Below are positions 26,124-33,896 of a DNA stretch of 43,982 nucleotides, piece after piece. A program made the position numbers and the translations under genes. Position 1 is the stretch's first letter, and every line of letters begins with the position of its first letter. Source of the stretch: Deltaproteobacteria bacterium (GTDB taxonomy: Bacteria; Desulfobacterota; DSM-4660; Desulfatiglandales; HGW-15); assembly GCA_020060215.1 (NCBI GenBank), contig JAGVAP010000028.1:1-43982 (forward strand), read 5' to 3'. The notes under the pieces were generated by a model, which was not told the DNA's origin, did no database searches, and saw only the letters and a program-made list of their open reading frames with translations.

Positions 26124-26759
26124 TCAGGACTTGCGGAGCGTCCCGAATCCCAGAAGCCCTGCCAGACCGCTGCCCAGGAGCAGCAGGGTCGAGGGTTCCG
26201 GCACGGCCGCAGACAGCTCGGCTTCATGGAGGATGAAGCCGTTGTCATGGAACAGTTCTCCGAACATCCATGTGGGAGAAAGGAGGATGCTGTTCAGGGT
26301 CCCCGTGTTCTGCAGGTAGGCCCGGATGCAGTTGGGGAGGTAGACATCGATTTCGGCGCGCTCGCTGGTGAGTTCCAGCACGTCCACGTAAAGGAACTTC
26401 TGTTTGTCCTGCAGATCGGCGAGGAGCATCACCGGGTCCTTCTTCGGATCCACGGAGGCCAACTCCAGATTCAGCTTGGCCCATGCGAGTGACGTCCCCG
26501 GGACAAACCCCGATTCATCCTGGACCGGGGTCGTCGTGTCCAGTACGGGTCCCCAGGCCTTGATGTGTTTTGCGGTGTTTCCAGGTTGACCCAGATCGAA
26601 GCTGAGCTCCATGTACCTGTCCTTGCCGGCGTACCATCCTGTTAACGACTCTCCATCGCTGCCGAACAGGAATCTCTCCTGATAAATCGTCGCTCCGGCC
26701 GATCCTGAAAAACTGCACAGGGAAAGCGCGATGACCAGAAACAAAACCATTTTCCTCAT
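26124..26759 (-). CDS. PEP-CTERM sorting domain-containing secreted protein
   Basis: The 211-residue protein has a signal peptide (LFLVIALSLCSFSGSAGA). The C-terminal tail is a classic PEP-CTERM signal: VPEPSTLLLLGSGLAGLLGF followed by a basic end, RKS. The middle is a mostly beta, low-homology domain that I do not recognise. Family knowledge says such tails are processed by exosortase in the inner membrane, with the protein passing to the cell surface or matrix together with polysaccharide. The ATG at 26759 has AAAGGAG seven bases upstream. It is a single-gene unit next to the polysaccharide operon. No exosortase is present in the window. Confidence 0.88.
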   Translation of the reverse strand: MRKMVLFLVIALSLCSFSGSAGATIYQERFLFGSDGESLTGWYAGKDRYMELSFDLGQPGNTAKHIKAWGPVLDTTTPVQDESGFVPGTSLAWAKLNLELASVDPKKDPVMLLADLQDKQKFLYVDVLELTSERAEIDVYLPNCIRAYLQNTGTLNSILLSPTWMFGELFHDNGFILHEAELSAAVPEPSTLLLLGSGLAGLLGFGTLRKS

Positions 26760-26785
26760 GAGGGGTCTCCTTTCTTCAGATCAAA

Positions 26786-26962
26786 TCAATACCCGCTGAG
26801 CCGTTGAACCACTTCAATGGTCGGTACCATTGCCGTCTCCGTGTGGAGGAACGTCCCCGCCATGGAACAGGGGGATCCCACGCTGCGTCGGAATCCCGGT
26901 CTGTAAGAGCCCCAGCTCCGTGCGCCGGGGCGGTTCAGGCAACATTTGAGGGGGTGCTCCAT
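26786..26962 (-). CDS. Doubtful small open frame of 58 codons
   Basis: An ATG at 26962 behind AAGGAAGAGAAGAGA opens a 58-residue frame ending 26 bases before the PEP-CTERM gene. The product is rich in Arg, Gly, Ser and Pro, with CC near its start (HPLKCCLNRPG), and has no domain I know. The ribosome site and the close spacing favour a real leader peptide, but the composition is what random GC-rich DNA would give. Confidence 0.2.
   Translation of the reverse strand: MEHPLKCCLNRPGARSWGSYRPGFRRSVGSPCSMAGTFLHTETAMVPTIEVVQRLSGY
26815..26832 (-). promoter_or_regulatory. Perfect dyad upstream of the PEP-CTERM gene
   Basis: CAATGGT and ACCATTG are perfect seven-base arms around a four-base loop, about 55 bases ahead of the PEP-CTERM start. 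It may be an operator or an RNA stem in the 5' leader. The sequence between here and 26960 does not match the c-di-GMP-I riboswitch core that often precedes surface-protein genes. Confidence 0.4.
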
Positions 26963-27183
26963 TCTCTTCTCTTCCTTTAAGCTTTAAGAGTTGGTCGTAG
27001 ATGCCGCAGAAGAGGATTCAGGATGATCACGGGGTGGGGAGGATGTTCTCTCAATCAGACACGAGCAAAGTAGGATGGCACGCCGATCACATCAATGCGA
27101 CTGGCGTGGTATTCAGGAGGTAGGTGGCGCTGTATTCGACTATCCGGAAATCGGACTTCCCCCATGCGGGAGCAAACGACCAA

Positions 27184-27207
27184 GTGGAGGTTGGAGTGCG
27201 CCTCCAC
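27184..27207. other. Inverted repeat GTGGAGG/CCTCCAC
   Basis: Perfect seven-base arms flank a ten-base spacer in the gene-free stretch between the PEP-CTERM gene and the HU-like gene. No T run follows on either strand. It may mark a transcript end or a protein-binding site. Confidence 0.35.
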
Positions 27208-27227
27208 CAGCGAATACGACCTCAAAA

Positions 27228-27252
27228 ACCTGTTTTGTAAATGAAAACAGGT
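27228..27252 (+). promoter_or_regulatory. Perfect dyad, likely operator, just upstream of the HU-gene promoter
   Basis: ACCTGTTTT and AAAACAGGT form perfect nine-base arms around a seven-base spacer. The dyad ends ten bases before the -35 box of the HU-like gene, the usual place for an activator or repressor site. It has no following T run that would make it a terminator. Confidence 0.55.
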
Positions 27253-27262
27253 GAAAAACTTG

Positions 27263-27292
27263 TTGACAAAACCCCTGCGGCTCTCTTATATC
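27263..27292 (+). promoter_or_regulatory. Sigma-70-type promoter of the HU-like gene
   Basis: TTGACA at 27263-27268 is a perfect -35 box. TTATAT/TATATC at 27286-27292 serves as the -10 box with a 17-18 base spacer. It lies about 75 bases upstream of the start codon. Confidence 0.75.
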
Positions 27293-27367
27293 CTCATAGC
27301 ATTCTTGTCTTTTTGATCTCTTCGACTTTCGTATCATTCTTCAAACCCACAACAGGAGGAAAAACCA

Positions 27368-27718
27368 ATGGCCGTATCCAAGAAACCAGCTACCAAGAAA
27401 GCCAATGCAGTGAAAGCGCCGATGAGCAAGTCGGCTATCATGGATGAAATCGGACAGAACACGGGTTTGACAAGAAAGCAGGTCTCCTCGGTCTTCGAGC
27501 AACTCAATGCAGTGATGGAACGCCATATCAAGAAGGGCGGCGTCGGGCAATTCACGCTTCCCGGTATCATGAAAGTTGAAGTGAAGCGCAAACCCGCCAC
27601 CAAGGCCAGGAAGGGCGTCAATCCATTCACGGGTGAGGAGACGACCTTTAAGGCAAAACCGGCTCGCAACGTCGTCAGAATCCGTCCTTTGAAGAAACTC
27701 AAGGACATGGTCGCCTAG
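27368..27718 (+). CDS. HU/IHF-family DNA-binding protein with a Lys/Ala-rich N-terminal tail
   Basis: The 116-residue basic protein has a tail of about 20 residues rich in Lys and Ala (KKPATKKANAVKAP) ahead of the HU fold: two helices (SKSAIMDEIGQNTGLTRKQV) and the beta arm and C-terminal part (GQFTLPGIMKVEVKRKPATK, KPARNVVRIRPLKKLKDM). It binds and bends DNA as a nucleoid protein. The tail is longer than in standard HU and recalls histone-H1-like extensions. AGGAGG lies seven bases ahead of the ATG. The strong promoter fits an abundant protein. Confidence 0.9.
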   Translation: MAVSKKPATKKANAVKAPMSKSAIMDEIGQNTGLTRKQVSSVFEQLNAVMERHIKKGGVGQFTLPGIMKVEVKRKPATKARKGVNPFTGEETTFKAKPARNVVRIRPLKKLKDMVA

Positions 27719-27726
27719 ATTCCGCC

Positions 27727-27778
27727 TGGATGACCGATAGCCCAGCCCACTTTAGCCGGAGAGCGGTCCACTTTTTAT
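27727..27778 (+). terminator. Possible intrinsic terminator after the HU-like gene
   Basis: GACCG at 27732-27736 can pair with CGGTC at 27764-27768, extended by the flanking TGGA/TCCA bases with a bulge. CTTTTTAT follows directly at 27771-27778. The stem is imperfect with a long loop, so the call is tentative. Confidence 0.4.
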
Positions 27779-27836
27779 CCGAGTTTCTCGCGCAGGGTAC
27801 CGCTCTCATCCGTCCGGAGCTGCTGAAGGCCCCACA

Positions 27837-28229
27837 CTAGGGTTCGTACGACCTGGAGTACAAGAGGGGTGTCACCACGCGCTGTTGACTGCCCTCTAAT
27901 TTCACGACCCTCCCCCGCTCCATGATGACGAAAAAGCTGGGCACGGGCCGGACGACTCCCCAACTGCTCGTCTCGCTGCCCATGTAGACCAGGACGTCCC
28001 GGCCGCCTTCGCGGGCGACATAGGCAGGCTGCCCCATGATGGCCAGGACCATCTCCTCCGTCATCCCGACCTCGACCCGCCCTTCCGCCACCCGCTCCAC
28101 GGTCGCCTGGTCCCACTGAGGATAGCTGGACCGGATCTTCTGCAGACGCAGTTCGCGGGAGACCGTGCACCCGCCGAACCACAGGGTCACGGCCAGGGCC
28201 ATGATGAATACCTTCGTTGTGCTGCGCAT
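27837..28229 (-). CDS. Small lipoprotein, BamE/SmpA-like
   Basis: The 130-residue protein begins with a short lipoprotein signal (MRSTTKVFIMALAVTLWFGGC) whose GGC is a weak lipobox. A segment reading VAEGRVEVGMTEEMVLAIMGQP follows, the pattern of SmpA/OmlA (BamE-like) domains in outer-membrane lipoproteins. The end (SFFVIMERGRVVKLE) is also like the last strand of that fold. Similar proteins help the BAM complex or occur as free envelope proteins. GGGAG lies about nine bases ahead of the ATG at 28229; the frame upstream to 28301 is Arg-rich and unlikely. Confidence 0.7.
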   Translation of the reverse strand: MRSTTKVFIMALAVTLWFGGCTVSRELRLQKIRSSYPQWDQATVERVAEGRVEVGMTEEMVLAIMGQPAYVAREGGRDVLVYMGSETSSWGVVRPVPSFFVIMERGRVVKLEGSQQRVVTPLLYSRSYEP

Positions 28230-28384
28230 GTCGCTGGACTCCCTTTCAGGCCGGGGCCTGACCGCCGTTCGCCGGCGCCGAGAGATGGGGTTCGTTGTCA
28301 TGCCCCCCCCCCGGGAAACAGGTCCTCCCCCGCTGAGCCAATGATCTCAGCCTGGATACGGGGGCCAGGGGTCTGCAGCCTGCA

Positions 28385-28594
28385 CTAGGCGATGCGTACA
28401 GGTGTGCCCGTCCCCGGCCGCAGGTTCCGACGCGCATACTTTTTCGGAATCGCCTCCCTTGCGTCTCTCCGCGCGATATCCCAGTGCCGTTTGTCCAGGG
28501 TCCAATAGACATCCCTGTCGTCTTCCGGGTGCACCACGATCTCTTCGTGGGTACGCCTGTGGACCGCCACCGTCGTTGTTGGTCTCCTTTTCAC
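28385..28594 (-). CDS. Small hypothetical protein, Arg-rich
   Basis: A 69-residue frame starts with GTG at 28594, with AGAGGTGA about six bases upstream, a good ribosome site. The product contains VHRRTHEEIVVHPEDD and DVYWTLDKRHWDIARRDA and is charged and soluble, with no signal peptide. I recognise no family. The gene lies upstream of the lipoprotein in the same direction, with a 155-base gap. Confidence 0.5.
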   Translation of the reverse strand: MKRRPTTTVAVHRRTHEEIVVHPEDDRDVYWTLDKRHWDIARRDAREAIPKKYARRNLRPGTGTPVRIA

Positions 28595-28818
28595 AGGTTC
28601 ACCTCTCTCCCTGGGCTGTCAGCCCCGGCCCGTGCTTCGTCGGGCCATGCCGTAGTTCTTCCCCGCTCTCGACCCTCACACCGCCACCTGATCAGGATCG
28701 AGATCGGCTATCCTGTGCCTTTTCCCTGCGAAAGAGATAAGCCCCGAGGCGGTTCGTTTATATGGGGCATGGGGCTGAAAAAGGCCGGTCCCCTATCGTA
28801 GAGGATGGATAAGCTTGA

Positions 28819-28919
28819 GCAACCCGTTACCGGGAATTCCCCCTCAAGATGCCGTCTTGCAGAGGTCGAAATACGTGGTCGGCCGGTTATGAATGTGGGA
28901 AGAGGGGAGATACGATGAG
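28819..28919 (+). promoter_or_regulatory. Upstream element, copy A, ahead of the HtrA-like protease gene
   Basis: Bases 28819-28891 match 40885-40957 without gaps at 57 of 73 positions, including TTACC, the palindromic GGAATTCCC, TCGAAATACG and GTTATG. A further TACGATGAG follows at 28911, at nearly the same distance as in the other copy. Both copies lie on the coding side upstream of a plus-strand gene. This copy ends 49 bases before the protease start. It is likely a shared control region or the same dispersed element; no standard promoter is obvious in it. Confidence 0.6.
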
Positions 28920-28939
28920 AGAGCATCATGGAGGCTCAG

Positions 28940-30085
28940 ATGATCAAGCCATCGTACTTTACGAGACTCGCCCTGCTTCTTCTCGTCGCCTTCGGCTCCT
29001 CTTGCGGGAGTGAGGAACGGGGGGAGAGGCTTTCCGATCCCGCCCGACCCCAAGTCGCGGACCCGGCACCCTCCGGCCCATCCCCGGCCGCCGTCCTGCC
29101 CTCCTTCACCCAACTGGCCCGGAGGGCGAACCCCTCGGTGGTCAACATCAGTGCAGAAAGGGTCCTGGAGCGGGAAGGACCGTTCGGGTCGGACACCCCC
29201 TTCGGGGACTTTTTGGAAAGGTTCTTCCGGGATTCGGTTCCACAACAGTTCAGGCAGACGAGCCTCGGATCCGGATTTGTGATCGACGGCCAAGGCCTCA
29301 TCCTGACCAGCAGCCACGTGGTGGCGGGGACGGATGAGATCGAGGTCACGCTGTGGGACGGCAGCAGCCTGAGGGCAACCGTCGTGGGCAAGGATCCCAT
29401 GACCGACCTGGCCGTGCTCCGCACGGAGGGGGGCGAAGGACTCGTGCCTCTGCCCCTGGGCAATTCCGAGGACGTGCAGGTGGGTCAGTGGGTGATGGCC
29501 ATCGGAAGCCCCTTCGGGCTTGGCAACACGGTGACGGCCGGAATCGTGAGCGCCAAGTACCGGCAGGTGGACCAGTACAACGAGTTCATCCAGACCGACG
29601 CACCGATCAATCCCGGAAACAGCGGCGGGCCATTGCTGAACATGCGGGGAGAAGTCATCGGAATCAACTCGGCCATCCTGTCCAAGACCGGTGGGAACGT
29701 GGGGATCGGCTTCGCCATCCCCATCAACGCCGCAACGGCCGTGCTCCCCAGGCTCAGAAAGGGCAACATCGACAGAGGTTGGCTGGGTCTCTCCCTCATG
29801 TCCATCGATCCGCGAGTGAAGAGGATGCTCCGTCTCGAACAGGAAAAGGGAGCGCTCGTGGCGGGCGTCACCTCAGGAGGGCCGGCTGAGACAGCAGGAG
29901 TCCTTCCCGGGGATGTGATCACGGGTCTCGACCGGGAGGAGGTCGGAGGCGCGGAGGATTTCACTCCGAAAGTGGTCTCGGGCGTGCCAGGAACGGAGGT
30001 GAGGATGGAGATCGTCCGGAACGGCAGGAAAATGGAGATCGTTGCGGTCCTGGGGAACCTGGACTCGGCGAAGCAGGTACGCTGA
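28940..30085 (+). CDS. HtrA/DegP-like serine protease with one PDZ domain
   Basis: The 381-residue protein has an N-terminal signal with a possible but non-ideal lipobox (LLLLVAFGSSC), a Pro-rich linker, the trypsin-like domain with the catalytic triad H126 (TSSHVVAG), D156 (DPMTDLAVL) and S228 (NPGNSGGPL), and a single PDZ domain at about 280-375. It is a periplasmic quality-control protease and chaperone of the DegS/DegP type; one PDZ makes it DegS-like in layout. The ATG at 28940 has GGAGG five bases upstream and is preferred over the ATG at 28928. The conserved upstream element suggests control shared with the VIT1-like gene. Confidence 0.93.
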   Translation: MIKPSYFTRLALLLLVAFGSSCGSEERGERLSDPARPQVADPAPSGPSPAAVLPSFTQLARRANPSVVNISAERVLEREGPFGSDTPFGDFLERFFRDSVPQQFRQTSLGSGFVIDGQGLILTSSHVVAGTDEIEVTLWDGSSLRATVVGKDPMTDLAVLRTEGGEGLVPLPLGNSEDVQVGQWVMAIGSPFGLGNTVTAGIVSAKYRQVDQYNEFIQTDAPINPGNSGGPLLNMRGEVIGINSAILSKTGGNVGIGFAIPINAATAVLPRLRKGNIDRGWLGLSLMSIDPRVKRMLRLEQEKGALVAGVTSGGPAETAGVLPGDVITGLDREEVGGAEDFTPKVVSGVPGTEVRMEIVRNGRKMEIVAVLGNLDSAKQVR

Positions 30086-30254
30086 AGGCAGACCGATCGA
30101 TCTTCCGCCGCCCTTGCTCCTCCGGGGAATAAGAATGGATGACCTGCGGATTACCACGGATGACCCACTGGTTCGCACACGGACTCCCCTTAACTTGTAG
30201 GAACGAGGGACCTTTGTATCCATTTCCCATGAAAACACGGAAGGAGTTCTTACC

Positions 30255-30878
30255 ATGGCAGGGAAAAACCTGGAAGGAATGAATGTGGCCATCCTGGTCG
30301 CCGATGACTTCGAGCAATCGGAGATGACCGAACCGAGAAGGGCACTGGAGGAAGAAGGTGCGAAGACGACTCTCATATCGCCCAAAGGCGGGACCGTGCA
30401 AGGGGTCAAACACGATGAAAAGGCCGACTCTTTCAGGGTGGACATGACCCTTGACGAGGCCCGGCCCGATCGGTTCGACGCGGTGCTGCTCCCAGGGGGC
30501 GCGCTCAATGCGGATTTCCTCAGGGCGGACCCAAAGGCGCAGGAGTTCGTAAGTGAGATGGACCGTGTACAGAAGCCGATCGCGGTCATATGTCACGGCC
30601 CATGGCTCCTCGTGTCGGCCGGCCTGGTGAAGGGCAGGAAGATGACGAGCTATTACACCATTCAGGACGACCTCCGCAATGCCGGCGCTACATGGGAGGA
30701 TTCCGAAATGGTCAGGGACGGGAACTGGGTCAGCAGCCGGAGCCCCAAGGATCTGCCCGTCTTCAACCGCGCCATGATCGAGCTCTTCGCCGAGCACAAG
30801 GGCGGAAAAGGACGGGCAGCTCACGGGCAAGGGCAGGAATTGTCCGGAGCGGCCGAATGCCCTTCGCCGCCGTGCTGA
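30255..30878 (+). CDS. DJ-1/PfpI family protein (class I glutamine amidotransferase-like)
   Basis: The 207-residue protein has the PfpI fold: MNVAILVADDFEQSE with E20 near the active site, LLPGGALNADFLR, and the nucleophile elbow AVICHGPWLL with C113 and H114. Members act as deglycases, general stress proteins or peptidases. The last ~30 residues (after MIELFAEHKGGKG) are an unusual Gly- and Cys-containing tail absent from most relatives, which end near 180. AAGGAG lies about eight bases ahead of the ATG. The neighbouring protease fits a stress context. Confidence 0.88.
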   Translation: MAGKNLEGMNVAILVADDFEQSEMTEPRRALEEEGAKTTLISPKGGTVQGVKHDEKADSFRVDMTLDEARPDRFDAVLLPGGALNADFLRADPKAQEFVSEMDRVQKPIAVICHGPWLLVSAGLVKGRKMTSYYTIQDDLRNAGATWEDSEMVRDGNWVSSRSPKDLPVFNRAMIELFAEHKGGKGRAAHGQGQELSGAAECPSPPC

Positions 30879-31064
30879 AAAGGAAGTCGCCGATGGCGGC
30901 GGGATCGACCTTGCGACACCACGGCGAATACGCTTTTCGCCCGCGTCCATTCATGGCTGCCCCCCATATTCACGACAGGCCGTCTGATGCACCATCCATA
31001 AGAAAACGACGGGGAGGCAAGACATGCAGGGAAAAGAAGTCATGACGCGGAACCCGGAGATCTG

Positions 31065-33743
31065 ATGGGACTTCATAATCTGGACAGAATTTTCGACCCG
31101 AGGAGCGTGGCGGTCATCGGGGCCAGTGCCAAACCCGGGAGCATCGGGAACGCCCTCATGGAGAACCTCGTTCAGGGCGGGTTCAAAGGCGGGATCATCC
31201 CGGTAAACCCCCGTTACACCGAGCTCTACGGGCTCAAGACCTATCCCTCCCTCTCCGATGCCGATGGGGAGCCGGACCTGGTCGTGATTGCCACTCCCAT
31301 TCATACCGTTCCCGGGATTGTAAGGGAATGCGTCGAGCGGGGAGCGGCCGGCGCCATCATCATCTCCGCGGGCGGGAAAGAGTCCGGAGAGCAGGGACGA
31401 AAGATCGAAGAGGAGATCGATCGTATCGCCCGGGAGGGGGGACTGAGGATCATCGGCCCCAACTGCCTGGGCATCATTCGACCCGGTAAGAACCTCAACG
31501 CCAGCTTCGCCGCCCACATGCCCGGGGACGGCAATCTGGCCTTTATCTCCCAGAGCGGCGCCATCTGCACCGCCATGCTCGACCTGGCCCTGAAGGAGCA
31601 CATGGGATTCCGACATTTCGTCAGCATCGGCTCCATGCTCGACGTCGATTTCGGGGATCTGGTGGACTACCTGGGAAACGACCCGCAGACCAGGTCCATC
31701 CTTCTCTATGTGGAGAGTCTGAGCCACTTCAGAAAATTCATGAGCGCCGCCCGGGAGGTCTCGAGGGTGAAGCCCATCATCGTCCTCAAGGCGGGAAAGA
31801 GCGCGGCCGGCGCAAGGGCCGCGGCATCCCACACCGGGGCCATGGCCGGAGAGGATGCGGTCTACGATGCCGCCTTCAAGAGGGCCGGCATCGCGAGGGT
31901 GAACAACCTGGAGGACTTCTTCGACTGCGCCGAGCTGCTCGCCAAGCAGCGGCCTCCGGCCGGGCGGAGGATGGTGGTGGTCACCAACGCCGGCGGCCCG
32001 GGCGTGATGGCGGCCGACGCCATCGAACAGTACGGCCTGGAACTGAGCGGCCTGACCCAGGAGACGATGGACAAGCTGAATGGTCTCCTCCCGCCGCAAT
32101 GGAGCCATGGAAACCCCATCGATATCCTGGGCGACGCCACTCCCGAGCGGTATGCCGGGGTGGCCGACTGCTGCTTCAAGGGCCGCGAGGTGGACGGCAT
32201 GCTGGTCATCCTCAATCCACAGGCCATGACCGAGCCTGCCGACGTGGCCGAGGCCGTGGCCCGGTCCCTCCGGGAGAGGCCCTACCCCGTCTTCGCGGTC
32301 TGGATGGGGGGGGGCCATGTAGAGGAGGGGATCGAGATCCTCAACAGGAAAGGCATCCCCACCTATGCCACCCCCGAGCGGGCGGTACGTTCTTTCATGT
32401 ACCTCAACAACTACACCAGGAACCTGGAGATGCTCCAGGAGATCCCGTCCCAGCTGCCCCATGCCGCGGGGGCCGACGAGAGGGCTGCCCGAAAGCTGAT
32501 CGAGGAGGGACTGGCAAGGGACGGAAACATCCTCACCGAGATCGAATCCAAATCCCTTCTCGGCTTCTTCGGCATCCCGGTCAACCGCACCGAGGTCGCA
32601 TCCTCCCTGGAGGACGCGCTGAGGCTTGCTCCCGAGCTGGGCTACCCCCTGGTCATGAAGATCCATTCGCCCGACATCACCCACAAGACCGAGGCAGGGG
32701 GGGTGAAGGTAGGACTGAGAAGCGACGACGGGGTCAGGAAGGCCTACGGGGAGATCATGAAGAGCGCCGGAGAATACGCTCCCGAAGCCCGCCTCGAAGG
32801 CGTGACCCTCCAGCGCATGATCGAGAACCCGGACGCGGAGATCCTCCTCGGCGCCAAGCGCGACCCCAACTTCGGCCCGGTCATCCTCTTCGGCATGGGC
32901 GGGATCTTTGCCGAGATCATGGGGGACAGGGCCCTCGGCCTTCCCCCCATGAACCAGACCCTCGCCCGAAGGCTCATGGAGGGGACCCGGGTCTTCCGTA
33001 TCCTGACGGGGTACAGAAACAGGCCGGCGGCCGATCTGCCGCTTCTCGAGCGGATGATCGTAAGTCTCTCCCACCTGCTGGTCGATTTTCCCGAGATCTC
33101 CGAGCTGGACATGAACCCGGTGATCGTGAAGGACGGCAGGCCGTGGGCGGTAGACGCCAGGGTGGTGGTCAGCGCGAGCGATGTGGGCTCCCCGGAACAC
33201 CTGGTGATCCGCCCTTACCCGGAGCAGTATGAGTTCAGAGAGATCACGAGGGGAGGGCTCGATCTCCACATCCGGCCCATCCGGCCCGAGGATGCCCCAC
33301 TACTCCTCGAGCTCTTCGACAGCCTCTCGGAGAGGAGCAGGTATCTCCGCTTCTTCAGCGCATTGAAGGCCCTCTCCCGGGATATGCTCGTTCGCTTCAC
33401 CCAGGTCGACTATGACCGCCACATCGCCCTGGTCGGACTCCTGCAGGAGGACGGGAGGGAGAGGATGATCGGGGTCGCGCGGATCATGAGCGACCCGGAC
33501 CGGAACAGGGCCGAGTTCGCCGTGGCGGTGGGAGACCCGTGGCAGGGGAAGGGCGCCGGCAGGAAGCTGCTGGAGCGCGGCCTCGATGTGGCCAGGGAGT
33601 ATGGGATCCGCGAGATCCGCGGCGAGGTCCTCGCGGAAAACAAGGCCATGCTGAGACTCGGAAGAGAGCTGGGGTTCAGGATCAGCCCGGACGGAGAAGC
33701 GGGGGACTACATCCTCTCCATCGATCTCGAACCAGCGAAGTAA
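31065..33743 (+). CDS. ADP-forming acyl-CoA synthetase fused to a GNAT acetyltransferase (Pat-like)
   Basis: The 892-residue protein combines a CoA-binding domain (RSVAVIGASAKPGSIGNAL), a succinyl-CoA-ligase-like domain with H256 in ASHTGAMAG, an ATP-grasp part (about 470-700, GYPLVMKIHSPDITHKTEAG) and a C-terminal GNAT domain (about 725-892) with acetyl-CoA loop WQGKGAGRKLLERGL. The layout is that of protein lysine acetyltransferase Pat/PatZ. In enterobacterial Pat the catalytic His is lost, but here it is kept, so the synthetase half may be active in ATP formation from acyl-CoA. GGAG precedes the ATG at 31065. Confidence 0.9.
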   Translation: MGLHNLDRIFDPRSVAVIGASAKPGSIGNALMENLVQGGFKGGIIPVNPRYTELYGLKTYPSLSDADGEPDLVVIATPIHTVPGIVRECVERGAAGAIIISAGGKESGEQGRKIEEEIDRIAREGGLRIIGPNCLGIIRPGKNLNASFAAHMPGDGNLAFISQSGAICTAMLDLALKEHMGFRHFVSIGSMLDVDFGDLVDYLGNDPQTRSILLYVESLSHFRKFMSAAREVSRVKPIIVLKAGKSAAGARAAASHTGAMAGEDAVYDAAFKRAGIARVNNLEDFFDCAELLAKQRPPAGRRMVVVTNAGGPGVMAADAIEQYGLELSGLTQETMDKLNGLLPPQWSHGNPIDILGDATPERYAGVADCCFKGREVDGMLVILNPQAMTEPADVAEAVARSLRERPYPVFAVWMGGGHVEEGIEILNRKGIPTYATPERAVRSFMYLNNYTRNLEMLQEIPSQLPHAAGADERAARKLIEEGLARDGNILTEIESKSLLGFFGIPVNRTEVASSLEDALRLAPELGYPLVMKIHSPDITHKTEAGGVKVGLRSDDGVRKAYGEIMKSAGEYAPEARLEGVTLQRMIENPDAEILLGAKRDPNFGPVILFGMGGIFAEIMGDRALGLPPMNQTLARRLMEGTRVFRILTGYRNRPAADLPLLERMIVSLSHLLVDFPEISELDMNPVIVKDGRPWAVDARVVVSASDVGSPEHLVIRPYPEQYEFREITRGGLDLHIRPIRPEDAPLLLELFDSLSERSRYLRFFSALKALSRDMLVRFTQVDYDRHIALVGLLQEDGRERMIGVARIMSDPDRNRAEFAVAVGDPWQGKGAGRKLLERGLDVAREYGIREIRGEVLAENKAMLRLGRELGFRISPDGEAGDYILSIDLEPAK

Positions 33744-33755
33744 ACCCTCGTAATG

Positions 33756-33839
33756 GATGCTGGATTCAGGACGGCGGGATCCAGCTTAGAGACAGCTCTA
33801 CGCCCTGGGTCTTGTTTCTTTCATCCCGGATCCTGCATC
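33756..33839. repeat. Inverted repeat built from GATGCTGGATTCAGGA-type words, between convergent genes
   Basis: GATGCTGGATTCAGGA at 33756-33771 pairs with TCCCGGATCCTGCATC at 33824-33839 at 13 of 16 positions, and further GGATCCAG-like words lie inside and beside the arms. It fills the 153-base gap between the convergent ends of the synthetase-GNAT gene and atpG and could act as a bidirectional transcript end. Confidence 0.55.
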
Positions 33840-33896
33840 GTGGAACCTGGATCCGTCGAATCGGCCGAGGACCGGCTCCGAAGTCTCTCCATTGGA

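Noticed and set aside
26786..27000. Possible c-di-GMP-I riboswitch upstream of the PEP-CTERM gene
   Set aside because: The conserved GGGACGCAAAGCC and GGTAGC blocks are not present; only a simple dyad and a GACGCAGCG stretch are seen.
27040..27110. Possible sigma-54 promoter upstream of the PEP-CTERM gene (GTGCC, then TTTGC)
   Set aside because: The required GG ten bases ahead of GC is CC here, so the core consensus fails.
30951..33269. Minus-strand open frame of 772 codons opposite the acyl-CoA synthetase-GNAT gene
   Set aside because: It mirrors the codon structure of the real plus-strand gene, is His/Asp/Gly-rich and has no recognisable domain.
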